DNA of 64,000 nucleotides from positions 1 to 64,000 of the forward strand of contig JAQQAS010000052.1 of assembly GCA_028532815.1 (NCBI GenBank), written 5' to 3'. How positions within the stretch are numbered: the stretch's first letter is position 1; every line of letters begins with the position of its first letter. This DNA comes from Pleomorphochaeta sp. (GTDB taxonomy: Bacteria; Spirochaetota; Spirochaetia; Sphaerochaetales; Sphaerochaetaceae). Positions 1 to 8,139 of this stretch are shown piece by piece. Under the pieces are notes generated by a model. That model did no database searches and was not told the DNA's origin. It was given only the letters and a program-made list of their open reading frames with translations. The position numbers and the translations under genes are program-made.

Positions 1-1223
1 AAGATGTAGTTGAAGATGTAGTTGAAGATGTAGTTGAAGATGTAGTTGAAGATGTAGTTGAAGATGTAGTTGAAGATGTAGTTGAAGAGAGTGCTTTTTC
101 AAAATTAAATAATGTTAGATTATTAATCGGAGCACATAAATATTCAAATAATAGTATATACTGGGAGTATGGTAATCGCAAATTATCAAACAGACATGTT
201 GTTATTACTGGAAAGTCTGGACAAGGCAAAACATATTTTATTCAAACTTTATTGGCTGAACTTTCAAATAATAAAATAAATTCCTTAATTTTAGATTATA
301 CTGATGGTTTTTTAGAAAATAAGCTTGATAAAGTTTTCATTCATAATTATAAGAATAAAATAAATACAAAGATAATTTATAGGGACAAACTACCTATTAA
401 TCCTTTCAAAAGACAAACTATAAGTATTGGAGATATTAACATGTTAGAAACTGTTGAAGACATGGTTAATAGAGTTGTCCAATCAATCGATTTTGTATTT
501 AACTTAGGTCCTCAACAAGAAACTATTCTTGCTGAAACTATTAAAGAAGATATATTTGTTTATGAAGATAAATATAGCTTTAGTATCTTAAAAGATAATT
601 TAATTAATTCAGGAGAGAATTCTAAATCAAATCTGTATGGAAGAATAAGAAGTTTAGTTGAACAAGATAGATTTTCATATGATTCTAATTTCGATTGGAG
701 TCAAATTTTCTCAAATAGTGGGGATATTCATATTTTTCAATTTTCAGGCTTACAAAAAAATATTCAACAGATAATGATTGAATTTCTACTATGGGATATT
801 TTGCAATATGCGAAAACTGGAAATGAATTAAAACCAATGCCTATTGTATTAGATGAAATTCAAAATTTAAGATTTAGTTATGACTCACCAATTGTTAAAG
901 TTTTAAGAGAAGGCAGAAAGTATGGTTTGTCAGGGATATTTGCAACTCAATCTCTAACCTCCATAAAAGGCTCTGATACTGAAGCAATTTTTAATGTTGC
1001 AGAGCAGGTGCATTTTTTACCTACAGATAATCAAGTTGTAGAAATCTCTAAAATGATTACTACTAATAAAATGGATCGAGAAAATATTGAAAAAGAATTA
1101 AAAAACTTGAAGATTAGTGAAGCCATTGTATATGGGCCAATTTTAGATCCAAATGGCAATTTATCTCCACCGAAGTTATTTGCAGTGAAGGTTGATTCCT
1201 TTGGTAGTAGGTTAAATTGTTAG
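1..1223 (+). CDS. HerA/FtsK-like ATPase (DUF87 type), 3' part of gene
   Basis: The reading frame is open from the left edge, so the gene begins outside the window and the ATG/TTG codons inside it are not starts. The visible 406 residues begin with a (Asp-Val-Val-Glu)n repeat, then a segment ending in a Walker A motif (ITGKSGQGKTYF, about visible residue 70), a Walker B-like strand (MPIVLDEIQNL) and a conserved R-E-G-R-K-Y-G-L ... ATQSL block, the layout of HerA/FtsK-like hexameric ATPases. Such proteins pump DNA or act in restriction systems; the C-terminal pattern reminds me of DptH-like proteins of phosphorothioation-dependent restriction, but this is a guess because the N-terminal part and the upstream genes are missing. 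A hairpin follows the stop. No partner gene is visible downstream, so partners would lie upstream. Confidence 0.75.
   Translation, partial: DVVEDVVEDVVEDVVEDVVEDVVEDVVEESAFSKLNNVRLLIGAHKYSNNSIYWEYGNRKLSNRHVVITGKSGQGKTYFIQTLLAELSNNKINSLILDYTDGFLENKLDKVFIHNYKNKINTKIIYRDKLPINPFKRQTISIGDINMLETVEDMVNRVVQSIDFVFNLGPQQETILAETIKEDIFVYEDKYSFSILKDNLINSGENSKSNLYGRIRSLVEQDRFSYDSNFDWSQIFSNSGDIHIFQFSGLQKNIQQIMIEFLLWDILQYAKTGNELKPMPIVLDEIQNLRFSYDSPIVKVLREGRKYGLSGIFATQSLTSIKGSDTEAIFNVAEQVHFLPTDNQVVEISKMITTNKMDRENIEKELKNLKISEAIVYGPILDPNGNLSPPKLFAVKVDSFGSRLNC
3..86 (+). repeat. 12-bp in-frame tandem repeat, 7 copies visible
   Basis: Seven perfect copies of GATGTAGTTGAA run from the window edge into the ATPase gene and code for Asp-Val-Val-Glu. 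The array probably continues upstream. Because the unit is four codons, copy-number changes by slippage keep the frame. The copies are identical even at third positions, a sign of recent expansion or homogenisation. Confidence 0.95.
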
Positions 1224-1243
1224 TTAAGCATTTTATATTAATT

Positions 1244-1275
1244 AAGGCTGTTACTTTTTTGACAGCCTTGATTTT
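1244..1275 (+). terminator. Hairpin after the ATPase gene
   Basis: AAGGCTGT and ACAGCCTT form an 8-bp stem with a 10-nt loop, followed by a weak U-rich tail (GATTTTA). Probable Rho-independent terminator. Confidence 0.6.
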
Positions 1276-1391
1276 AACTCTATATAATATTTTTTTGTTT
1301 AGTAATGTAAGGTTTGGATAGGTGAAAAATATTTCAATCTAAGGTTTAGTTTCTGCTATAGAGACGTAATTATTCGTTATTTTTCTTTTAA

Positions 1392-2723
1392 TTAGTTAGA
1401 TTTTTCCTTTGGTTTAATATGTAAATATACAAGCATACCACCACACATTAATAGTAGGTAACACCAGGATATAGCTTCAGCATAAGCAATAACCATATTG
1501 TTAAATCTATCCATTAAAATATATGATAGTACAATTCTTACTATTAGAGATAAGATACTACTAGCACTGGTAAAACGAACTCTTCCTATACCTTCAATAT
1601 ATCCTTTAAAAACAATCGCAAAGCCAAATACAATATAATAATATCCAAGAATATTAAAAAACCTTGCACCGATTTGTGCAGATACTGTAGTTACTCCAAA
1701 AAGTTTTATTAAGCTCTCTCCAAAAACTATAACTATAGTAGTTAAAGCTATTGATACAACAGCCATTAAAACTGTTGCACTTAATAGACTTTTTTTCATC
1801 CGTGCGATTTTATTGGCTCCGAAATTTTGCGAGGTAATAGTTGCAACAGCAACCCCTAAATTGACAATTGGAAGCAATATTACACTATCAATTCTATAAG
1901 CTGTTGTTATGGCTGCTACTGTAGTAGTACCAAAACTATTCATTAAACTTTGTAATATTAGATTCCCAGCTGCACTTAACGTAGATTGAATTGCAAGTGG
2001 TATTGATAAAGATAAACCCATTTTTAATACTGCATTATCAATTCTAGATCTTTTAATATCAAAATGAAGCTCTTTATATTTTCTTCTTGCATAGAACACA
2101 ATATATAAGGCAATAATTATTTGAGAAATTACTGTAGCAATTGCAGCACCTTTAACTCCCCATCTAAATACAATTATAAAAATAATATCTAAAATAATAT
2201 TTATAATTGTTGAAAATAATACAGAATAAAGAGGAGCCTTGCTATCTCCAATACCTCTAAGTATTGCAGCATATGTATTATATACAGTTAAAAAAGGAAT
2301 TCCTATTAATGAAATCTTTAAATAACTTGTTGCAAGTTTAAAAATATCAGAAGGAGTTTTGAGGAGGGAGAGCAACGGCTCTGCTAAAAAGTAGCCTACA
2401 AAACTTAAGACAATAAAAATAGCTGTATAAAATATTAAAAATGTTGATAGAATATCTTTTTGGAGGGAGTCTTTCTTCATTCCAAAATATCTAGCTGATA
2501 AAATAGAAATCCCTGAAGTGAGACCTGTAAGAGCCATTATTAAAATTCCAATTACAACTTGGGTTGCACCGATTGCAGCAAGAGCTGCTTCACCTTCAGT
2601 GTTTCCCACAATAAAAGCATCTGCCCAGCTATATAATTGTTGTAACAGCCCGCTTAATATAAGAGGAATACTAAAAAAGATTAGTGCTTTTACAATGCTT
2701 CCCTTAGTCATATCTTTTGCCAT
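1392..2723 (-). CDS. MATE family multidrug/cation exporter
   Basis: Integral membrane antiporter that would expel drugs or organic cations in exchange for Na+ or H+. The 443-residue protein has about twelve hydrophobic segments and the MATE opening (F-F-S-I-P-L-I-L-S-G-L-L-Q-Q-L-Y-S-W-A-D), with the typical two-half repeat (second half begins near LSIPLAIQS). I chose the ATG that gives MAKDMTKG: it sits 7 nt after a GGAG. A longer frame would start on a TTG that is itself part of this GGAG site. It is transcribed alone, and a terminator-like hairpin lies directly before its ribosome site, suggesting attenuation. Substrate cannot be read from sequence. Confidence 0.9.
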   Translation of the reverse strand: MAKDMTKGSIVKALIFFSIPLILSGLLQQLYSWADAFIVGNTEGEAALAAIGATQVVIGILIMALTGLTSGISILSARYFGMKKDSLQKDILSTFLIFYTAIFIVLSFVGYFLAEPLLSLLKTPSDIFKLATSYLKISLIGIPFLTVYNTYAAILRGIGDSKAPLYSVLFSTIINIILDIIFIIVFRWGVKGAAIATVISQIIIALYIVFYARRKYKELHFDIKRSRIDNAVLKMGLSLSIPLAIQSTLSAAGNLILQSLMNSFGTTTVAAITTAYRIDSVILLPIVNLGVAVATITSQNFGANKIARMKKSLLSATVLMAVVSIALTTIVIVFGESLIKLFGVTTVSAQIGARFFNILGYYYIVFGFAIVFKGYIEGIGRVRFTSASSILSLIVRIVLSYILMDRFNNMVIAYAEAISWCYLLLMCGGMLVYLHIKPKEKSN

Positions 2724-2733
2724 AAATTTCTCC

Positions 2734-2761
2734 AAAAAAAAAGCCCCCCCATATGGGTGGC
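2734..2761 (-). promoter_or_regulatory. Terminator-like hairpin in the MATE leader (candidate attenuator)
   Basis: On the minus strand GCCACCC and GGGGGGC pair around an ATAT-containing loop (one A/G mismatch) and are followed by nine U, the form of an intrinsic terminator. It ends only one base before the GGAG of the MATE gene. A promoter-like TTGCTA-N17-TATTTT lies at 2798-2826, so the leader would be about 70 nt. A terminator in this place implies conditional read-through. I do not recognise the upstream half as a known riboswitch. Confidence 0.6.
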
Positions 2762-2797
2762 AATCTTAAATGTGACATTCTGATTTCTCACGTTTTT

Positions 2798-2826
2798 AAA
2801 ATAGCAAATTATTCGAATTGTAGCAA
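2798..2826 (-). promoter_or_regulatory. Probable promoter of the MATE gene
   Basis: TTGCTA and TATTTT separated by 17 bases on the minus strand. The expected start, near 2791, leaves a short leader with a small GTGA/TCAC stem and then the terminator-like hairpin. Confidence 0.5.
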
Positions 2827-3058
2827 GTGACTATATATCACAGTGAATATCTAAAATAGAATTAAATTATAAACATAATATATAGTAATAAACTCTAACT
2901 AACAAATTGAGTAGTGAAAGATAGTGTTTGTAATTTTAAAATTTTTAGTCCTTTGACATTATATTTTGTTTTGAAAAGGAAAATAAAATGCAATTAATCA
3001 AATATTAAAAATAATTGAAAATTGCATTATATATTCAATCTAGATCTTATTTAGATAC
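2827..3058. other. AT-rich intergenic stretch, nothing recognised
   Basis: Region between the MATE promoter and the end of cysE. No open frame of note, no clear terminator for cysE and no repeat was seen. Confidence 0.5.
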
Positions 3059-3955
3059 TTACTGAAGTTCTTTTTTTATTTCTCTATGATTAGTTTTAGG
3101 TTCTTGGATTAATACTCTAGTAGAAGATGGAATATCTTCTTTTATCCAAACAGAAGATCCTATTATACAATTCGCACCAATTCTAATATCACCCAAAATA
3201 GTAGCATTTGCATATATTGTAACGTTATCTTCTATAGTTGGATGACGTTTAGCACCTTTAATGATTTTACCATTTCCATCTTTAGGAAAGCTTAAAGCTC
3301 CTAAAGTAACACCTTGGTAAATTATAACATTATCACCGATTACAGAGGTTTCTCCAATAACAACACCAGTTCCATGATCGATAAAGAAACTATGTCCAAT
3401 AGTAGCACCAGGGTGAATATCAATACCGGTTTCTTTATGAGCCCATTCAGTTAGCATTCTAGGTAAAATAGGGACTCCGGCTTTAAATAAGCAATGAGCT
3501 ACTCTATAAATAGTTATAGCTTTTATAAAAGGGTATGATAAAATAACTTCATGAAGATTTGTTGCAGCGGGGTCATTGTCAAAACCAGCTTGAGCATCTT
3601 CTTTAATTTTTTTTCTAATAGTTGGTAGTTCTTCAAAAAATAATTCAAGAGCTTTATCAGTATTTTTTCTGCTTATTTTTGCATTTTCACAAGCATTATC
3701 GCATTCATTGTTAAAAGAGAGGAAAATAAGATTAGACAAAGTCCATTTTACAGCGTGTAGTTGATGAGTAATTATATCTTGAAATGATTGACCTGCTGTA
3801 CCCTCGCATCTACCTGGAAACATTAATTCAAGTAATTCGTTAGCACATTTTTCTACGCAAAGACTACTTGGAAGGGGTTTTAAGCCAATAAAGTTAGCAC
3901 TATTATCATTAAGTCTATCAAAACTATCTAAATATTTTTTATAATTTAAATTCAT
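3059..3955 (-). CDS. cysE: Serine O-acetyltransferase
   Basis: Transfers acetyl from acetyl-CoA to L-serine, giving O-acetylserine for cysteine synthesis in the cytoplasm. The C-terminal half has left-handed beta-helix hexapeptide repeats with the family signatures (D-I-H-P-G-A-T-I-G, IDHGTGVVIGET, VTIYANATILGDI). The N-terminal helical domain is long (298 aa in total against about 270 in E. coli), as in SatA/EpsC-like enzymes of many anaerobes. Start: ATG with TAGGAG 10 nt upstream; a TTGTTT-N17-TATATT promoter precedes it. No cysK neighbour is present, so the sulfhydrylase must be elsewhere. Confidence 0.93.
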   Translation of the reverse strand: MNLNYKKYLDSFDRLNDNSANFIGLKPLPSSLCVEKCANELLELMFPGRCEGTAGQSFQDIITHQLHAVKWTLSNLIFLSFNNECDNACENAKISRKNTDKALELFFEELPTIRKKIKEDAQAGFDNDPAATNLHEVILSYPFIKAITIYRVAHCLFKAGVPILPRMLTEWAHKETGIDIHPGATIGHSFFIDHGTGVVIGETSVIGDNVIIYQGVTLGALSFPKDGNGKIIKGAKRHPTIEDNVTIYANATILGDIRIGANCIIGSSVWIKEDIPSSTRVLIQEPKTNHREIKKELQ

Positions 3956-4008
3956 TTATTATTATCTCCTAGATAAAATATACAAAAAATAATCTAAAGA
4001 AACAACAA

Positions 4009-4029
4009 AACTGATGCAAAGCATCAGTT
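4009..4029 (-). terminator. Terminator after bioY
   Basis: AACTGATGC / GCATCAGTT, 9-bp stem with a 3-nt loop, followed on the minus strand by TTGTTGTTTC. It separates bioY from cysE. Confidence 0.7.
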
Positions 4030-4073
4030 ATTAATTTTTTTTAGTAAATTTGATTATTAAAATTTTTATTTAG

Positions 4074-4619
4074 TTATTCACTATCAGTTTCAATTAAAGA
4101 TTGGATTCTATTATAAAATTTACTCGTTAATAAAATTACAACTACTAATTTTATTGTATCTCCAATAATAAAAGGGAGTAGACCAAGTTCTATTGATTTC
4201 ATCCATTCCATGCTTGTTGAAACTTTTAACCAAGGAATACCTATTATATAAATTGTTAAAGTAGCAAGAATTCCACCTATTATAAAAAAGGGAAGTTTAT
4301 TTTCTTTGTTTTTTGCAATATTTGAAAAAATACCTGCTACTACAGTTGCACCTAGCATTCCAAATAAGTATCCACCAGTAGGTCCAATAAGTGCACCAAT
4401 TCCTCCTCCGGTTGAAAAAATGGGTAATCCCATTGTTCCTAGAAGAAGATAAACAAAGAATGATACAAATCCAATATTTAATCCGCCTAGTAGAGCAGCT
4501 AAGAGTACAAATAAAGTTTGTAATGTTAGGGGTACTGGTGGAAGAGGAACTTTTATAAAGGTTCCAACGATAATTAATCCTGTAAATAAAGCTGTTATTA
4601 AAGTTTTTCTCGTATTCAT
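4074..4619 (-). CDS. bioY: Biotin transporter substrate-binding subunit BioY
   Basis: Six-helix membrane S component that captures biotin for uptake, normally with the ECF energising module EcfA/EcfT. The 181-aa sequence carries the BioY hallmarks: KVPLPPVPLTLQTLFVLLAALLGG near residues 24-47 (quoted here as P-L-P-P-V-P-L-T-L-Q-T) and GPTGGYLFG. No ecfA or ecfT is adjacent, so it either works alone or shares a remote module. The gene is divergent from birA and its promoter overlaps a BirA box. There is no Shine-Dalgarno; the -10 hexamer ends six bases before the ATG, so the mRNA is probably leaderless. Confidence 0.92.
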   Translation of the reverse strand: MNTRKTLITALFTGLIIVGTFIKVPLPPVPLTLQTLFVLLAALLGGLNIGFVSFFVYLLLGTMGLPIFSTGGGIGALIGPTGGYLFGMLGATVVAGIFSNIAKNKENKLPFFIIGGILATLTIYIIGIPWLKVSTSMEWMKSIELGLLPFIIGDTIKLVVVILLTSKFYNRIQSLIETDSE

Positions 4620-4625
4620 TGCTTA

Positions 4626-4654
4626 ACTATAACAAAGGAACAAACTATTGTAAA
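4626..4654 (-). promoter_or_regulatory. bioY promoter (leaderless architecture)
   Basis: Minus strand TTTACA-N17-TATAGT, then six bases (TAAGCA) and the ATG. Transcription would begin at or within 1-2 nt of the start codon. The -35 hexamer lies inside the left half of the BirA box, fitting repression by bound BirA. Confidence 0.75.
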
Positions 4655-4680
4655 CATATAATTTTAAATTTGGTTAACAA
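4648..4680. promoter_or_regulatory. BirA operator (biotin box)
   Basis: TTGTAAACA-N15-GGTTAACAA closely matches the known BirA operator form (TTGTWAACC, about 15-16 bases, GGTTWACAA). It lies between divergent bioY and birA and covers the bioY -35 hexamer. Biotinyl-AMP-loaded BirA dimer would shut off uptake when biotin is sufficient. Confidence 0.88.
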
Positions 4681-4701
4681 TAAATACTCTATTAACAATG
4701 A

Positions 4702-4730
4702 TTGAAAAAACAAGAAAATAGATATATTGT
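4702..4730 (+). promoter_or_regulatory. Probable birA promoter
   Basis: TTGAAA-N17-TATTGT, ten bases before the ATG at 4741, which would give a leader of only a few nucleotides. There is no Shine-Dalgarno. Confidence 0.5.
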
Positions 4731-4740
4731 ATTATTAATT

Positions 4741-5718
4741 ATGAGTTTAAAAAATAAAGTGTTAAATTATTTAGAGACTAGAGGTGATGAATTTGTTTCT
4801 GGTCAACAATTAGCTGATTATTTTAGAGTTAGTAGAACTGCTATATGGAAAGCCATTTCTGAATTAAGAAAAGAAGGTGCTTTAATAAATGCAGTAACTA
4901 ATAAAGGTTATTATTTAGTTAGGGAATCACAAAAACTTTCTCTAGATGGTTTAAAGAAAGAGTTACCAGATTTTGATATTCATTATTTTGATGAAATAGA
5001 TTCAACTAATTCTTATTGCAAGCAGATTAGCCATGAAGATAGAACAAAAAAAACTTTAGTTGTTTCTTCTAAACAAACAAGTGGAAGAGGTAGAAGAGGT
5101 AGAACTTTTGTCTCCCCAAATGGTGGAATTTATTTTAGTCTATTAATTGACTCACATAATAATAATGATGATAACCTTTTAATCACTAGTATAGCAGCAG
5201 TTGCAATAACTAGAGCAATTAAAAGAATTTGTGATATTGATTGTAAGATTAAATGGGTAAATGATATTTTTATTGGCAATAGAAAAGTCTGTGGCATCTT
5301 AAGTGAAGGTGTTATTGATATGGAAGTTGGTAAAATTAGATCCATGGTAGTTGGTATTGGAATTAATTTTTCAACTCCTATTGAGGATTTTCCAGAAGAG
5401 GTAAGAGATATTGTTACCAGTATTTATAAAAATGAGAATTCTATTCCAAATAATGTAAGCCGTATTCTTTTAGTAAAAGAAATAGTAACTGAAATTTATA
5501 ATATTTGGGATCAACTACCTAGTAAAGATTTCTTAGATGAATATAGAGAAAGATCAAATGTAATTGGAGAAAAAGTTACCATATATAATAAAGACAATAG
5601 TGTTGAATCTGGATTAGCTATAGACATCAATGATAAGGCTCATTTAATTGTAAGACTTGAAGATAATAGTGAAATAGAACTTGGAACTGGAGAAGTTACA
5701 TTAAGAGTAACAAAATAG
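4741..5718 (+). CDS. birA: Bifunctional biotin-protein ligase / biotin repressor
   Basis: Activates biotin to biotinyl-AMP and attaches it to carrier lysines, and as holo-dimer represses biotin genes. Residues 1-60 form a winged helix-turn-helix (GQQLADYFRVSRTAIWKAI), so it is a group II regulator; the catalytic domain shows the GRGRRGR adenylate loop (115-121) and KWVNDI. The small C-terminal SH3-like domain is present. I chose ATG 4741 because family members start right at this winged helix; a longer frame from TTG 4702 would begin inside the promoter. The adjacent operator and bioY confirm the regulatory role. No biotin synthesis genes are present here. Confidence 0.92.
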   Translation: MSLKNKVLNYLETRGDEFVSGQQLADYFRVSRTAIWKAISELRKEGALINAVTNKGYYLVRESQKLSLDGLKKELPDFDIHYFDEIDSTNSYCKQISHEDRTKKTLVVSSKQTSGRGRRGRTFVSPNGGIYFSLLIDSHNNNDDNLLITSIAAVAITRAIKRICDIDCKIKWVNDIFIGNRKVCGILSEGVIDMEVGKIRSMVVGIGINFSTPIEDFPEEVRDIVTSIYKNENSIPNNVSRILLVKEIVTEIYNIWDQLPSKDFLDEYRERSNVIGEKVTIYNKDNSVESGLAIDINDKAHLIVRLEDNSEIELGTGEVTLRVTK

Positions 5719-5729
5719 CATTTTTTATC

Positions 5730-5758
5730 TTGAATAGAATAAGTGTTATTAGTATCAT
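5730..5758 (+). promoter_or_regulatory. Probable argS promoter
   Basis: TTGAAT-N17-TATCAT, followed by a 28-nt leader and AAGGA ahead of argS. Confidence 0.55.
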
Positions 5759-5793
5759 AAAGCGATTAAAAAAATAATAGAAATAAGGACAAA

Positions 5794-7560
5794 ATGATGT
5801 TACAAGAGATAAGAGAACAATGGAAAGATTTAATTGAAGAACAATTATTAGCTTGGAGTAAAGAATTAAGTGATGATGAAACTACAATCTCTCCATTAAC
5901 TATCCAAGTTCCACCAAAGCCAGAACTAGGAGATATTGCTTTTCCTCTATTTGCTTATGCAAAACAGTTTAGAATGGCACCGGTTAAAATTGCTCAAAAT
6001 TTAAAAGAAAGAATTGAACAACTTGAAAATAGACCTTCAGGTGAATTAATCCTAGCAGGTCCTTATTTAAATATTAGATTAGATTTTACATCTCTTATCA
6101 ATGATCTAAAAGATAAAGTATTTGAAGACGGAGATATATACGGTAATAGTAATGTTTATGATGGTAAAAAAGTCATGATTGAATTCAGTTGCCCTAATAC
6201 AAATAAACCACTTCATTTAGGTCATATGAGAAATGATAGTTTAGGAGAAAGTGTTTCTGCTATTTTAAAAGCTAATGGCGCAGATGTTCAAAAGGTTAAT
6301 TTAATTAATAACCGTGGTGTTCATATTTGTAAAAGTATGCTTGCTTATAAAAAGTTTGGTAATGGAGAAACTCCACAATCCTCAGGTATAAAAGGGGACC
6401 ACTTAGTTGGTAATTATTATGTAAAATTTGCTCAATGGGAAAAAGAAGACCCAACTGCAGTAGATCAAGCTAAAGAGATGCTAGTAAAATGGGAAGAAGG
6501 GGATAAAGAAACTATAGACCTTTGGAACAAAATGAATGGTTGGACTTTAGATGGCCTTTCTCAATCTTATGAAAAAACTGGTGTTCATTTCGATAAATAC
6601 TACTATGAAAGTGAAACTTATAAACTTGGAAAAGATAAAGTATTAAAGGGTTTAGAAGATGGCGTTTTCTATCAAGAAGAAGATGGTTCTGTTTGGATTG
6701 ATCTAGATGAAATTGGCTTGGATAAAAAAGTATTATTAAGAAGCGATGGAACTTCTCTTTACATGACTCAAGATATTGGAACAGCTATTTCTAGACATGA
6801 TGATTGGCCTTTTGAATCATTGGTATATGTAGTTGCAAGTGAACAACAATATCACTTTAAGGTCTTATTCTACATTTTAGATAAATTGGGTTATTCCTGG
6901 GCAAAAGATCTACATCACTTATCCTATGGTATGGTAAATTTACCAAACGGAAAAATGAAGAGTCGTGAAGGAACAGTAGTTGATGCTGATGATTTATTTG
7001 ATAACCTTGCAGATCTTGCTAAACAAGAAATTCAAAGCAAAGAAAGAGAAGGTCTTGTTGATGGACTAGAAAAAACTGCAAATGCAATTGCTTTAGGAGC
7101 TCTAAACTATTACCTATTACAAGTTGATCCAACTAAAGATATGACCTTCGATCCTGTTAAGAGTATTTCCTTTAATGGTAATACTGGCCCATATCTTCAA
7201 TATATGGGGGCAAGAATTTCTTCAATGCTTAGAAAATTTGATGAAGTTAAAGCTGAATATGAAGGAATTGAGTTTGACGCTTCACTATTAACAAGCCAAG
7301 AAGAAAGAGAACTTGTAAAAATGATTGCTAACTTCCCAGAGGTAGTTAAAAAAGCAGGCTTAAATTACAATCCAGCTATTATCTGTTCTAATCTTTATGA
7401 TATTTCAAAAATGTTTAGTAAATGGTATCATGATAATAAGATATTAATGGCTGAAGATAAAAAGCTTGTTGTTGCAAGAATTAATCTTTCAAAAATGGTT
7501 CTTCAAGTTATTAAAAACTCCTTTAAATTAGTTGGAATTTCTTATTTAGAAACAATGTAG
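5794..7560 (+). CDS. argS: Arginyl-tRNA synthetase
   Basis: Class I synthetase that charges tRNA-Arg. The 588-aa protein has the N-terminal ArgRS additional domain, then SCPNTNKPLHLGHMRN with the HIGH motif at residues 141-145, and G-K-M-K-S-R-E-G-T-V-V-D-A-D-D-L, the degenerate KMSKS region typical of ArgRS. The C-terminal helical anticodon-binding domain is complete. Two consecutive ATG codons follow AAGGAC; the first is used here. It is a single-gene unit with its own promoter and terminator. Confidence 0.96.
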   Translation: MMLQEIREQWKDLIEEQLLAWSKELSDDETTISPLTIQVPPKPELGDIAFPLFAYAKQFRMAPVKIAQNLKERIEQLENRPSGELILAGPYLNIRLDFTSLINDLKDKVFEDGDIYGNSNVYDGKKVMIEFSCPNTNKPLHLGHMRNDSLGESVSAILKANGADVQKVNLINNRGVHICKSMLAYKKFGNGETPQSSGIKGDHLVGNYYVKFAQWEKEDPTAVDQAKEMLVKWEEGDKETIDLWNKMNGWTLDGLSQSYEKTGVHFDKYYYESETYKLGKDKVLKGLEDGVFYQEEDGSVWIDLDEIGLDKKVLLRSDGTSLYMTQDIGTAISRHDDWPFESLVYVVASEQQYHFKVLFYILDKLGYSWAKDLHHLSYGMVNLPNGKMKSREGTVVDADDLFDNLADLAKQEIQSKEREGLVDGLEKTANAIALGALNYYLLQVDPTKDMTFDPVKSISFNGNTGPYLQYMGARISSMLRKFDEVKAEYEGIEFDASLLTSQEERELVKMIANFPEVVKKAGLNYNPAIICSNLYDISKMFSKWYHDNKILMAEDKKLVVARINLSKMVLQVIKNSFKLVGISYLETM

Positions 7561-7598
7561 TTGAAATATTAATTTTATAATTCAAATATTAAAGTAGG

Positions 7599-7636
7599 AA
7601 AATGAGGTCATAAATAAGTGTCCTCATTTTTGTTTG
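7599..7636 (+). terminator. argS terminator
   Basis: AAAATGAGG and CCTCATTTT pair across a 14-nt loop and are followed by TGTTTG. Probable Rho-independent terminator. Confidence 0.75.
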
Positions 7637-8139
7637 TTCATTATCTATAAAAAATATTAGTTTTAATTCGTTTGTCATATTTCTTTCACTTTTTGTGATT
7701 ATGTAATAAATAGATCTAAAAAAGTTTAAACTATGATTTTATAAGATTTGTATTAATAAATAATTAGTTAGCTTAGTTCATATTAGTGTTCAGCAATATT
7801 TTCTTCTTGACAAATAACAAATATAGCATAATAATTAGTATACTGAATATATTTTTTCTGTGTATTTTTGTGATGATTATATGTAGTTTTGTTATATTTA
7901 TATGTAGTTATCCTGTGTTTGTGTATAAATATCTCAGTACTGAATTTTTTTGTTATATTTGTTTAAAAGTTGTAAGTATGGTAATTAGAGAGAATTAAAC
8001 AATATTGAAAGAAGGTAAGAAAGGCTTTTTTTTAATTTTTGATATCACAAAATAGTTATAATGTATTGGGAATTCTTTAGGTTCGTATTTAATAAATTCA
8101 ATGAGATTCTTCAATTTGAATTTATTCAAGGAGGTCCCA
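7637..8139. other. AT-rich intergenic region without a convincing gene
   Basis: A 70-codon frame starting on GTG at 7786 codes for a run of I, F, V and C without a ribosome site and looks like chance in T-rich DNA. A TATAAT at 8056-8061 could serve the downstream lipoprotein but lacks a good -35 hexamer. Confidence 0.6.

Noticed and set aside
3-86. Possible CRISPR array
   Set aside because: Repeats of 12 bp are directly adjacent without spacers, lie in an open frame and code for a peptide repeat.
2724-2735. Longer MATE start on TTG
   Set aside because: The TTG overlaps the GGAG ribosome site of the ATG at 2723, so it cannot be the start in practice.
4702-4740. N-terminal extension of BirA from TTG 4702
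   Set aside because: It covers the promoter region and family members begin at the winged helix; the ATG at 4741 is better.
7786-7998. 70-codon hydrophobic open frame as a small membrane protein
   Set aside because: GTG start without ribosome site, composition is that of T-rich noncoding DNA (F, I, V, C), and no similar frame elsewhere.
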